Positions 7,692 through 15,358 of a stretch of DNA of 20,841 nucleotides are shown one piece after another (position 1 is the first letter of the stretch; the number at the start of each line of letters is the position of its first letter). The position numbers were made by a program, and so were the translations under genes. This stretch comes from VBAS01 sp965652775 (GTDB lineage Bacteria > Bacteroidota > Bacteroidia > Chitinophagales > Chitinophagaceae): positions 1 to 20,841 of the forward strand of contig CBFGXP010000046.1 of assembly GCA_965652775.1 (NCBI GenBank). The letters run 5' to 3'. Under the pieces are notes generated by a model. It made no database searches, was not told the DNA's origin, and worked only from the letters and a program-made list of their open reading frames with translations.

Positions 7692-9071
7692 ATGTCAGAA
7701 CATTCCGAATCATTTATTACCAAAAGCACGGCAAAGGCTGCCGATAAAGAACACCGACGTAAGATCAATTTTAATATTGGCAGGTATAATGCAGTAGTGC
7801 CAAAAGGGAAAGAACAATTCAGTAATGTGAACCTGGCAAGAGAAAAGGCAAAAAATATAAAGTGGAAAGCGATTGAGAATCTTGACAAAATGCTGGAAAG
7901 TTTTGAAGCAAAAATTATAAAGCGCGGAGCTAAAGTGATCTGGGCAGAGGATGCAAAACAAGCATTGGAAGAAATTGGAAAAATTTGTGTTGAGAAGAAT
8001 TGTAAAACATTGGTGAAGAGCAAGAGCATGGTGACGGAAGAAATTCATTTGAATAATTTTTTGAAAGAAAAAGGAATTGAAAGTATAGAAACAGACCTGG
8101 GAGAATATATTCAGCAATTAGATGGCGAACCACCGTATCATATTGTTACTCCTGCAATGCACAAGAGTAAAGAGGATGTAGCAAAACTCTTTGCAGAGAA
8201 ATTAGGAACCGATCCTAAATTGACTCCGGAACAACTTACGCAGGTGGCAAGAGAGGTGCTGAGAAAAAAATATACCGACGCGGAAGTTGGAATAACCGGG
8301 GCCAATTTTATCCTTGCCGATATTGGCGGAATTGCAATTACAGAAAACGAAGGCAACGCAAGGCTGAGTTGTTCAATGCCGAAGACGCATATTGTAGTTG
8401 CGGGTATAGAAAAAGTTATTCCCTCTATCAGTGACCTTGCTTTATTCTGGCCGTTGCTTGCGACATATGGTACCGGTCAACGGGTTACTGTTTATAATAC
8501 AATTGTAACGGGTCCAAGACAGGAAGGAGAAATGGATGGGCCGGCTGAAATGTATGTGATTCTGCTTGACAATGGTCGGACAAATATTCTTGCCAATGAA
8601 AAAGCAAGAGAAAGTTTGTATTGCATACGCTGTGGTGCCTGTTTGAATGCATGCCCGGTGTATAAAAATATTGGTGGACATAGTTATGAAACTACCTACA
8701 GCGGACCGATCGGCTCAGTGATCACACCACATTTGAAGCAAATGGATGAATGGAAGCACTTGAGTTATGCATCTTCGCTTTGCGGCAATTGTACCGAAGT
8801 GTGTGCCGTGAAAATTAATCTTCATGAATTGTTATTGGAAAACAGGCATGAAGCAGTTGATGAAGGCAACAGCAGTTTTGCAGAACGCACTGGTTGGAAA
8901 TTCTGGAAACAAGCAATGCTTCGGCGTAACCTGATGAATATGGGAAATGCAAGGATAAAAAACTGGGTGGTCAATAGTTTACTGAGGGGATGGAAAGAAC
9001 ATCGCAGTGAAATGAAGTTTCCGAAAAGTTCATTCAATCAAATGTGGAAAGAGAAATACGGAAACAGATAA
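7692..9071 (+). CDS. lutB: LutB/YkgF-type iron-sulfur protein (lactate utilisation)
   Basis: LutB is the iron-sulfur subunit of the LutABC system, which oxidises L-lactate to pyruvate. The 459-residue protein has the N-terminal LUD domain (about 70-300) with conserved GITGANFILADIGG and ITENEGNARL segments. A ferredoxin-like region follows, with Cys 311, 314, 317 and 321 (CIRCGACLNACP) and a second set, Cys 364, 367 and 371 (CGNCTEVCAV). In the second set the usual Pro after the last Cys is Ala. A C-terminal helical region follows, ending in a basic segment. No lutA or lutC lies in this window, so partners must be elsewhere or the protein works with other subunits. A near-match promoter (TTAATTTG, 7641-7648) lies upstream. 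Confidence 0.87.
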   Translation: MSEHSESFITKSTAKAADKEHRRKINFNIGRYNAVVPKGKEQFSNVNLAREKAKNIKWKAIENLDKMLESFEAKIIKRGAKVIWAEDAKQALEEIGKICVEKNCKTLVKSKSMVTEEIHLNNFLKEKGIESIETDLGEYIQQLDGEPPYHIVTPAMHKSKEDVAKLFAEKLGTDPKLTPEQLTQVAREVLRKKYTDAEVGITGANFILADIGGIAITENEGNARLSCSMPKTHIVVAGIEKVIPSISDLALFWPLLATYGTGQRVTVYNTIVTGPRQEGEMDGPAEMYVILLDNGRTNILANEKARESLYCIRCGACLNACPVYKNIGGHSYETTYSGPIGSVITPHLKQMDEWKHLSYASSLCGNCTEVCAVKINLHELLLENRHEAVDEGNSSFAERTGWKFWKQAMLRRNLMNMGNARIKNWVVNSLLRGWKEHRSEMKFPKSSFNQMWKEKYGNR

Positions 9072-9084
9072 TTATCTTCATTGT

Positions 9085-10389
9085 GTGATTGTATACGCAA
9101 ATAAAATTACTCCCCGTCTTCAATATATTTTAGATTTTATCGGGAAACAGGTAACAGGTGAGGGTTTTCAACTGACCACTGATAGTTTTGTTTTTAGCGA
9201 TTACGCCGGTCCTAAGCTCAATTACAGCGGGACAAGAATTAATAATGAAGAATTAAGAATTAATAATTCCCCCTTGTTATTCGAGGATTCAATTAAAGAA
9301 CAAGACATTTCTTGTTTTAAAGTAAATGGTCATAAAGCTTTTTTTAAAACAGATGGAGACTATCCTTTTGACATTTTCGCCGCTACATTTTATTTGCTCA
9401 GCCGCTACGAAGAATACCTTCCTCATCAAAAAGATATGTATGGAAGATATGCCCATGAAAATTCTCTTGCTTTTAAAGAGGAATTTTTAAATATTCCATT
9501 AATAAATATTTGGCTGCAAGATTTCAGGCAAACATTAAAAGGCAGGTTTCCTTCACTCACCATTCACCACTCACCATTCACTTTTCAACCAACCTATGAT
9601 ATTGATGAAGCTTTTGCCTTTAAAAATAAAGGGTTGATGAAAGCAGCGGGAGGTATTGCCAGGTCTGTTGTGAATCGTGAATGGGCAATACTGAATGAAA
9701 GAATAAATGTGTTGAGGGAAAAAAGCCAGGATCCTTATGATGCATATAACTGGATGGATAAACTGCATGAAAAAAATAATTTAAAGCCAACATATTTCTT
9801 TCATGTCGCAAATGAAAAAGGTAAGTATGATAAAAACGTTTCACCAACTTACCCGGCAATGCGGCAATTGATAAAACAACATGCTGATAAATATGCTATC
9901 GGTATTCATCCTTCATGGAGAAGCGGTGATGAAGAAGAGTTGTTGGAGGAAGAAATTAGAACGCTTGAAACAATTTCAGAGAAAAAAATAAAATTCTCAC
10001 GTCAACACTATATACGATTTCACCTGCCACATACTTTTCGCAGGCTGATCGCTGCAGGCATTACCGATGATTACTCGGTGGGTTACGGTAGCATTAACGG
10101 ATTTCGTGCATCAGTAGCCACTTCATTTTATTGGTATGATTTAAAAAGAGATGAACAAACTAACCTGCTGCTTCATCCTTTCTGTTTTATGGAAGCCAAC
10201 TCTTTTTTTGAACAAAAATATTTACCGCAAAGAGCATATGAAGAGATGATGCATTACTATAATGCCGTTAAGACTGTAAATGGTAATTTAATTACTATTT
10301 GGCATAATACTTTTTTAGGAAGCTATCGATCTTTTGAAGGATGGAAACATGTGTATGAGGAATTTGTGCGGCAGGTAAGTAATGGATAA
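9085..10389 (+). CDS. Polysaccharide deacetylase-like protein (DUF7033-type N-terminus)
   Basis: The 434-residue protein resembles Bacteroidota proteins with an N-terminal DUF7033-like region (about 1-165) followed by a divergent NodB/polysaccharide-deacetylase fold. Visible landmarks are PTYDIDEAF (Asp172 and Asp174, likely metal and catalytic residues), a TYFFH strand, IGIHPSW with a candidate metal His, RQHYIRF, and GITDDYSVGYGSINGFRAS. It probably acts on cell-surface or capsular glycans, but the substrate is unknown. No signal peptide is visible. The GTG at 9085 is used; no in-frame ATG precedes the conserved start. Residues 51-62 (RINNEELRINNS) and 157-166 (SLTIHHSPFT) are encoded by repeat DNA absorbed in frame. 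Confidence 0.78.
   Translation: MIVYANKITPRLQYILDFIGKQVTGEGFQLTTDSFVFSDYAGPKLNYSGTRINNEELRINNSPLLFEDSIKEQDISCFKVNGHKAFFKTDGDYPFDIFAATFYLLSRYEEYLPHQKDMYGRYAHENSLAFKEEFLNIPLINIWLQDFRQTLKGRFPSLTIHHSPFTFQPTYDIDEAFAFKNKGLMKAAGGIARSVVNREWAILNERINVLREKSQDPYDAYNWMDKLHEKNNLKPTYFFHVANEKGKYDKNVSPTYPAMRQLIKQHADKYAIGIHPSWRSGDEEELLEEEIRTLETISEKKIKFSRQHYIRFHLPHTFRRLIAAGITDDYSVGYGSINGFRASVATSFYWYDLKRDEQTNLLLHPFCFMEANSFFEQKYLPQRAYEEMMHYYNAVKTVNGNLITIWHNTFLGSYRSFEGWKHVYEEFVRQVSNG
9234..9267 (+). repeat. In-frame AT-rich direct repeat inside the deacetylase-like gene
   Basis: The 13-mer AAGAATTAATAAT occurs at 9234-9246 and again at 9255-9267, 21 bases (seven codons) apart, so the reading frame is kept and the peptide RINNEELRINN results. 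The same kind of AATTAATAATGAAGAATT sequence is familiar to me as dispersed repeat DNA in Bacteroidota genomes; that recollection needs a genome search to confirm. Confidence 0.75.
9554..9581 (+). repeat. Perfect tandem 14-mer x2 inside the deacetylase-like gene
   Basis: CACTCACCATTCAC is present twice back to back (9554-9567 and 9568-9581) with no mismatch. Because 14 is not a multiple of three, the two copies are read in different frames, giving the peptide SLTIHHSPFT. The tract sits at the junction between the N-terminal region and the deacetylase fold, where a linker would tolerate change. Confidence 0.85.
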
Positions 10390-10419
10390 GTAAAAAGTAA
10401 AAATTAAAAGGGAAAAAGC
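10387..10419 (+). repeat. AAGTAAAAAGTAAAAA-type repeat at the deacetylase-like gene's stop codon
   Basis: The tract TAAGTAAAAAGTAAAAATT, followed by purine-rich sequence, starts with the TAA stop codon of the deacetylase-like gene. It is low-complexity AAGTAAAA-type DNA that resembles another dispersed Bacteroidota intergenic repeat. No hairpin or terminator is formed by it. Confidence 0.5.
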
Positions 10420-10452
10420 AAATTCATTTAAAGTTAGCTACTGACTAAGTGG

Positions 10453-10475
10453 CCCCTTTAAGGGGTCAGGGGTCA
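10453..10475. repeat. Palindromic CCCCTTTAAGGGG repeat covering the DMT stop codon
   Basis: CCCCTT/AAGGGG form a 6-bp stem around one T (10453-10465), and GGGGTCA is then repeated directly (10462-10468 and 10469-10475). The last TCA is the TGA stop codon of the - strand DMT transporter gene. No T-run follows on the - strand, so it is not a classical terminator. A related CCCCCTTTAGGGG lies on the other side of the same gene (11560-11572). Confidence 0.65.
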
Positions 10476-11483
10476 CACTCCTTCCGTTTCGGGTTGCTCT
10501 GTACTTGTGATCTTAAAGGCTTTATTGACAAGATAGACTCCCAACAGCGTAATCAGGCCGCCGATAGCAAGATAAATAGTAAGTTTCTCATCAAAAATAA
10601 TAGAGCCAAGCACAACAGCGACAATTGGATTGATATACGCGTAAATAGATGCCTGCTCCGTTGGTAAATTTTGCAACGCATATAAATAACATACAAATGC
10701 GATAAGAGACCCAAAGATGACAAGGTAGGCGATGGCTGCCCATGATTGCCATGGAATAGCTGTAAGTGCCACAGCCTTACCGGTTGCTGCCGAAAAACCA
10801 TAAAGTACAACTCCACTGATGATCATTTGCAGGCCAAGTCCAAAGTATGGGTTGAAATGAACTGCCTGTCGTTTTGTATAAAGTGTAGAAATGGCCCATG
10901 TCCAGGTGGCAATGACAGAAAGTAAAATACCCCAACGAAATTGCGGATCAAAAAATTCATTTAAGTGATCATAGAAGATAACGCATACTCCACCAAAGCC
11001 GAGTAACAAACCAATGATTGCCTTAGCAGGCATTTTATCTTTTGACATAAAGATGCCAATGACCACTAGCCATAAAGGAAAGATGGCACCGATGATAGCG
11101 CCAAGTCCCGCAGTGATTTTATATTGCAGTGCAAGTGTGCTAAGTCCGTTGCTGAGCACAAAATTCAGAAAGCTCAACACGATGATCGGTATCCATTCTT
11201 TTCCTTTTGGCAACGGCAGTCTTCTATAAAGAAAAAAGCCCACATAGCATATGCCGCCAAGGAATTGCCGGATACCGGCCATTTGCAACGCATCAGGAAT
11301 ATATATTACACCTTGTTTGCTTGCCAGCCATGTAGTGCCCCAAAGTATACACACCAATGAAAGTGCAAAGATCGCTTTCGCTCTTGTTCCTTTTTTGTGA
11401 ATGGTCAAGGGATTCAGCGCCGATAAACTTTTTAAAGCATCAGTGGATTGTGATAAGGTTTTATTGAAGTCAAATAAGGGCAT
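10473..11483 (-). CDS. DMT superfamily (EamA) transporter
   Basis: The 336-residue protein is an inner-membrane carrier of the drug/metabolite transporter superfamily with two EamA halves (about 37-165 and 185-325), together giving about ten membrane helices. The helix 1 motif LWGTTWLASK and the conserved second-half end with PTEQASIYAYINPIVAVVLG are visible. Members export metabolites or amino acids, but the substrate cannot be read from sequence. The N-terminus has an unusual hydrophilic extension of about 36 residues before the first helix, and no alternative Met start exists closer to the helix. The gene is flanked by CCCCTTTAGGGG-type repeats, and its stop codon lies in one. It follows purH on the same strand, but the repeat-filled gap argues against simple co-translation. 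Confidence 0.9.
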   Translation of the reverse strand: MPLFDFNKTLSQSTDALKSLSALNPLTIHKKGTRAKAIFALSLVCILWGTTWLASKQGVIYIPDALQMAGIRQFLGGICYVGFFLYRRLPLPKGKEWIPIIVLSFLNFVLSNGLSTLALQYKITAGLGAIIGAIFPLWLVVIGIFMSKDKMPAKAIIGLLLGFGGVCVIFYDHLNEFFDPQFRWGILLSVIATWTWAISTLYTKRQAVHFNPYFGLGLQMIISGVVLYGFSAATGKAVALTAIPWQSWAAIAYLVIFGSLIAFVCYLYALQNLPTEQASIYAYINPIVAVVLGSIIFDEKLTIYLAIGGLITLLGVYLVNKAFKITSTEQPETEGV

Positions 11484-11580
11484 ACCCTCTAAATCTCCCT
11501 AAAGGAAGCTTTGCAGTTTGATTTTTTGGAAATTTCTTTGCTAAAGAACTTTTCTTAAGCCCCCTTTAGGGGTTAGATGT
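11484..11580. repeat. Repeat element between purH and the DMT gene
   Basis: The 97-base gap is almost wholly occupied by a candidate repeat element. One end has CTCCCTAAAGGA (11496-11507) and the other has CCCCCTTTAGGGG (11560-11572). An AT-rich middle separates them. Both ends are palindromic around a TTTA or TAAA core, and the pattern resembles small palindromic repeats I know from other Bacteroidota genomes. It carries no ORF. It separates the purH stop from the transporter start, so it may also affect read-through. Confidence 0.55.
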
Positions 11581-13098
11581 TTAGTGTTTAAAATGCCTCA
11601 TTCCCGTCATCACCATCGCCAGTTTATTTTCGATACAATAGTCGATAGAATCTTTGTCGCGAATAGAGCCACCAGGCTGGATGAATGCTTCTATTCCCGC
11701 ATCATGACTCATCTTTACACAATCATTGAACGGAAAGAAAGCATCACTTGCCAGTACGGCACCATGCAGATCAAAATTAAATTGCCGGGCCTTTTCAATT
11801 GACTGTCGCAGGGAATCAATGCGGCTTGTTTGACCGCAACCTTTGCCGATCAATTGTTTATTCTTTACTAATGCAATTGCATTTGATTTGAGATGCTTAC
11901 ATACCATATTGGCAAAATCGAGATCTGCTTTTTCTGAGGCAGTTGTTTCCCTGCCGCCAACTTCTTTCCACTCGGCAAAATTGCCTTCATCTGTTCCCTG
12001 TATCAAAACTCCATTTAATAATGAACGATACATTTCAGCCTTGTTTCTTGTTCCTTGTGCCTTGTGCCTTAATAATATCCTGTTCTTTTTTGATTTCAAA
12101 ACAGTCAGCGCATCTTCATTAAAAGAAGGAGCGATCAGCACTTCAAAAAATATTTCGTTGATCGCTTCCGCAGTTGATTTATCAATTGTGCCATTACAAA
12201 CCAATACACCACCAAAAGCTGACTCAGGGTCACCGGCCAATGCAGCATCCCAGCTTTCCTTTACCGTTGATCTTTGTGCAACACCACACACATTCGTGTG
12301 TTTGATAATGGCAAACGTAATTTCATTAAATTCTTTTATTAGTTGAACAGCTGCATCAACATCAACAAGGTTATTGTATGAAAGTTCTTTTCCATTTAAC
12401 TGATCAAACAATTCATTCAGGTCACCATAGAACACTCCGGACTGGTGCGGATTCTCACCATAACGCATAGCTTTTGGATTCGTGACCGACTCTAAGAAAT
12501 ACAATGCATCTTGAGGATTAAAATATTTGGCAATGGCTACATCATAGTGGGCCACTACTTCAAATGCTTTCGCTGCGAACGACCTTCTTTGCTCAATGGT
12601 AGTTTCTCCTTTTTGGTCACGAAGCAATTGTTCCAGTTCAGCATAATTTCTTTTAGCAGCTATCACAACCACATCCCTGAAATTTTTTGCAGCACCGCGG
12701 ATCATGGAAGGTCCACCAATATCTATTTTTTCAATGATTGATCTTTCATCAGTCGTTGAAGCAACTGTTTCTTCAAAGGGATACAGGTCAACGATCACCA
12801 GGTCAATTTCAGGAATATCATATTGCTTCATTTCTGCAACATGAGTTTCGTCATCTCTTTTTCCAAGTATGCCACCAAAAACTGAAGGATGCAATGTCTT
12901 TACCCGGCCGCCAAGAATGGATGGATAAGAAGTAAGATCTTCAACCGGGACAACTTTAACACCGAGTTTTTCAATAAAACTCTGCGTGCCGCCTGTGGAA
13001 TAAATAGTAACTCCAAGTTCGGAGAGCAGCTTTACAATAGACTCAAGACCATCTTTGTAAAAAACAGAGATGAGGGCAGACTGAATTTTTTTGTTCAT
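11581..13098 (-). CDS. purH: Bifunctional AICAR transformylase/IMP cyclohydrolase PurH
   Basis: PurH catalyses the last two steps of IMP synthesis: formylation of AICAR with 10-formyltetrahydrofolate, then ring closure. The 505-residue protein has the N-terminal MGS-like IMP cyclohydrolase domain (YSTGGTQSFIEKLG, GGRVKTLHPSVFGGIL). The AICAR transformylase domain follows, with the Lys-His pair in IKHTNVCG, the GENPHQSGVFYG loop, and the end segment SDAFFPFNDCV to QPGGSIRDKDSI. Residues 344-353 (RHKAQGTRNK) are encoded by a repeat tract inserted in a variable loop. A TAnnTTTG box precedes the gene and comEC lies just upstream, so it probably has its own promoter. Confidence 0.96.
   Translation of the reverse strand: MNKKIQSALISVFYKDGLESIVKLLSELGVTIYSTGGTQSFIEKLGVKVVPVEDLTSYPSILGGRVKTLHPSVFGGILGKRDDETHVAEMKQYDIPEIDLVIVDLYPFEETVASTTDERSIIEKIDIGGPSMIRGAAKNFRDVVVIAAKRNYAELEQLLRDQKGETTIEQRRSFAAKAFEVVAHYDVAIAKYFNPQDALYFLESVTNPKAMRYGENPHQSGVFYGDLNELFDQLNGKELSYNNLVDVDAAVQLIKEFNEITFAIIKHTNVCGVAQRSTVKESWDAALAGDPESAFGGVLVCNGTIDKSTAEAINEIFFEVLIAPSFNEDALTVLKSKKNRILLRHKAQGTRNKAEMYRSLLNGVLIQGTDEGNFAEWKEVGGRETTASEKADLDFANMVCKHLKSNAIALVKNKQLIGKGCGQTSRIDSLRQSIEKARQFNFDLHGAVLASDAFFPFNDCVKMSHDAGIEAFIQPGGSIRDKDSIDYCIENKLAMVMTGMRHFKH
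12038..12070 (-). repeat. In-frame (A)CAAGG-type repeat inside purH
   Basis: Read on the coding strand, the tract consists of ACAAG-type units (AAGGCACAAGGCACAAGG, then AACAAG, AAACAAGG). It encodes residues 344-353 of PurH, HKAQGTRNK within RHKAQGTRNK. It lies in a loop between conserved segments (KSKKNRILL and YRSLLNGVL). The same unit type is familiar as dispersed repeat DNA in Bacteroidota; this is from memory. Confidence 0.7.
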
Positions 13099-13140
13099 AG
13101 TGTTTTAAAAATTGAAGGCAGGCAATCGTCAGGGAAGCCG

Positions 13141-13148
13141 CAAATGTA
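13141..13148 (-). promoter_or_regulatory. Bacteroidota -7 box for purH
   Basis: On the - strand TACATTTG matches TAnnTTTG and is followed by C. It sits just after the comEC stop codon, 42 bases before the purH ATG, implying a leader of roughly 35 bases. No recognisable purine riboswitch or PurR-like palindrome is seen in the leader. Confidence 0.55.
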
Positions 13149-13150
13149 AG

Positions 13151-15241
13151 CTACCGCAGGTTCATCACAAAAGCCCCTTTTTCACTTACGATATGATAGG
13201 GAATATTGAGTGAGTCACAGTCTTTTTTCCAGTAACTTATTTTCCATGAAGGACAAGATCCGTCAAAAACAACCTGCTTTACTAAAAATGTTTCAGATAA
13301 TTTATTGAAATAGAGTTTGGGATTACCTGACACCAGTAAAAGATCAACCGGGACTTTGCTTTTTATGGGTGAAAAATGTTTTGTTTTATCGAACGAGAGT
13401 ATCTTTTTGTTTTTATAAATGATCAGATCTTCCTCTTGCTGATAATTTTCAAGACGTTGAGCCGGTTCTACCCGGTGTAGCACCCTGGAAGGTTTTAGGT
13501 GAAAGTTTCTTACAAAATCATCTGCCAGCAGACCGGAGTCGCCAACGAATAAATATTTTCTTCTATCAATAAAATCAATCGCTTGTTTTTGAGGAACATT
13601 ATAAACGATCAGTTGCTGCCTGTTATATGCCTGGATAAATGAAACTGTTCGCAGCGCAACAAAACCGAGCAATGCAATCAGTCCATATCTAAATGCGCTT
13701 TTGTTTTTTTCCATTAACCAAACACCAAAACAGCCAGCGACTGCCATTAACAATATCGCCTGTGGGATTGAAATTTGAAGGCCATCCCATAATGAAAAGG
13801 GAAGCTTTTCAATTCGCTCTATATAGGAATTCATGATCCAGATAAGCCAGGATATTATTTTGCCAATAAAAATTGCTACCGTTGGAATGAATGAAACGAT
13901 ACACAATAATATTTCAGCCAGAAGTATGAAACTCGACAATGGCACAGCTAAAAAGTTTGTCAGCAAAAAATTTGCAGGAAACTGGTGAAAATGATAAATA
14001 CCTATGGGTATGGTAAGAATTTGTGCGGATATGGTCACCGCATTCAATTTCCATATAAAATCCAACGCCTTGTTCTTAATATAAAACCAATGATAAATAG
14101 GCTGCATGAAAATGACAATGCTTAATACAGCTCCATATGATAACTGGAAGCCAACATCCCAAATCCAATATGGATTAATGCATAGAAGCAATAATGCAGA
14201 TAAAGCAAGCGTATTAAATATTGATGACTTTCTTTTAAATGCATCTCCCAACACGATGCAGGTAAACATAACCGCTGAACGAAGTACCGAGGGCTGTGCC
14301 CCTGCCAGTAAACTGAATAACCACAAGCCGATAAGAATAAGAACTGGTCGTAGCCATCTTACTTTTCTATTCTGTAAGGGCTTGAAGAACCATGCAAGCA
14401 ACCAATAAATTAAACCAAGATGCAAGCCTGATATAGCAATAACATGAACCACGCCGGTATTACTATAAGATTGTACCAGTGTTTTATCCAGGTCATCTTT
14501 ATAGCCGATAAGCAGTGCTTCAGCTAAACCGAGTTCCTTTTCTCCTTTAATATAAGTGCGAAGTATGCTTAAGACTTTTGAACGACTTGCATTAAGGAAC
14601 CGGTTAAGAAATTTCCGATTCGTTGTTGGTAAGATCTCAAATTCATTTTCTTTCAAATAAACCTGGTGAGTAATTCCCTGGAATAATGAATATCTTTTAT
14701 AATTAAATCCTCCAGGGTTACCAGAATTTTTTATTTCCTGTAATGGTTTAGAAATAACTAACTGAGAACCGTAAGCAAGATCTGCTAAACTGCTGTCTTT
14801 CTTAAAATATAGAATGATCGTCCCTTTTGTTTTAATGCAGGTATCATTTTGCAAAACGAGATCAACTGAGGCGTTTGCTTTATATGATTTTGTTTTTTCT
14901 ACCGGATCTTCAAGTAAGGTAATGACCAGGGAGTGTTCATCTTTATATTTTTTTCCAAACCACCCCTCATCATGCTGAATATTCTTATACCATGACAGCA
15001 ATCCGCCAATTGCTATGAACATTCCCGAAACGGCCAAGCCCGTTACCGCTGAAAGTCTATACCGTTCAAAAAAGGGAATAAAGAAAAATGCAATTGTAAT
15101 TATTGCAGAACCGGGTAATAATATCCATAAAACGAAGGGGTGGATCTGGAAGTACCATTGTAAAATAATTCCTGCGATCAAAGGAACAAGAAAGCGAATG
15201 AATGGGGCTTTTTTCCAAATATGTATGACGGGTGATGCCAT
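13151..15241 (-). CDS. comEC: ComEC/Rec2-family competence protein
   Basis: ComEC forms the inner-membrane channel for single-stranded DNA uptake in natural transformation. The 696-residue protein has an N-terminal hydrophobic region and DUF4131-like soluble domain (about 40-200). The Competence membrane domain follows with the diagnostic AISGLHLG motif (near residue 270), the AGAQPSVLRSAVMF helix and many membrane helices to about 540. The C-terminal part (about 545-696) starts like the metallo-beta-lactamase-like domain of Bacillus ComEC, but no HxHxDH metal motif is seen, so that domain is degenerate, as in other Bacteroidota members I know. Whether the organism is competent cannot be told from this window. 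The gene is downstream of the DinB-family gene and upstream of purH. Confidence 0.9.
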   Translation of the reverse strand: MASPVIHIWKKAPFIRFLVPLIAGIILQWYFQIHPFVLWILLPGSAIITIAFFFIPFFERYRLSAVTGLAVSGMFIAIGGLLSWYKNIQHDEGWFGKKYKDEHSLVITLLEDPVEKTKSYKANASVDLVLQNDTCIKTKGTIILYFKKDSSLADLAYGSQLVISKPLQEIKNSGNPGGFNYKRYSLFQGITHQVYLKENEFEILPTTNRKFLNRFLNASRSKVLSILRTYIKGEKELGLAEALLIGYKDDLDKTLVQSYSNTGVVHVIAISGLHLGLIYWLLAWFFKPLQNRKVRWLRPVLILIGLWLFSLLAGAQPSVLRSAVMFTCIVLGDAFKRKSSIFNTLALSALLLLCINPYWIWDVGFQLSYGAVLSIVIFMQPIYHWFYIKNKALDFIWKLNAVTISAQILTIPIGIYHFHQFPANFLLTNFLAVPLSSFILLAEILLCIVSFIPTVAIFIGKIISWLIWIMNSYIERIEKLPFSLWDGLQISIPQAILLMAVAGCFGVWLMEKNKSAFRYGLIALLGFVALRTVSFIQAYNRQQLIVYNVPQKQAIDFIDRRKYLFVGDSGLLADDFVRNFHLKPSRVLHRVEPAQRLENYQQEEDLIIYKNKKILSFDKTKHFSPIKSKVPVDLLLVSGNPKLYFNKLSETFLVKQVVFDGSCPSWKISYWKKDCDSLNIPYHIVSEKGAFVMNLR

Positions 15242-15313
15242 TCATAAAAGGTAAGACAGCCTCAAGATTTTTTCAATACTACTTTGTGGGTATCTTATTG
15301 TGAAAAATGGGAC

Positions 15314-15355
15314 GTCAAACGTGAAAAAGATCATGTCTCACCTTTCACATTTGAC
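15314..15355. repeat. Imperfect 13-bp inverted repeat between DinB-family gene and comEC
   Basis: GTCAAACGTGAAA (15314-15326) pairs with TTTCACATTTGAC (15343-15355) with one mismatch around a 16-base loop. It ends three bases from the DinB-family TGA stop codon (15359-15361). The sequence type (CAAACGTGAAA/TTTCACGTTTG) resembles dispersed Bacteroidota repeats. There is no T-run on the - strand after it, so an intrinsic terminator is unlikely. Confidence 0.6.
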
Positions 15356-15358
15356 GAT

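Noticed and set aside
14106..14408. ORF on the + strand within comEC
   Set aside because: Antisense to the Competence membrane domain with its conserved motifs; no start signal or recognisable family.
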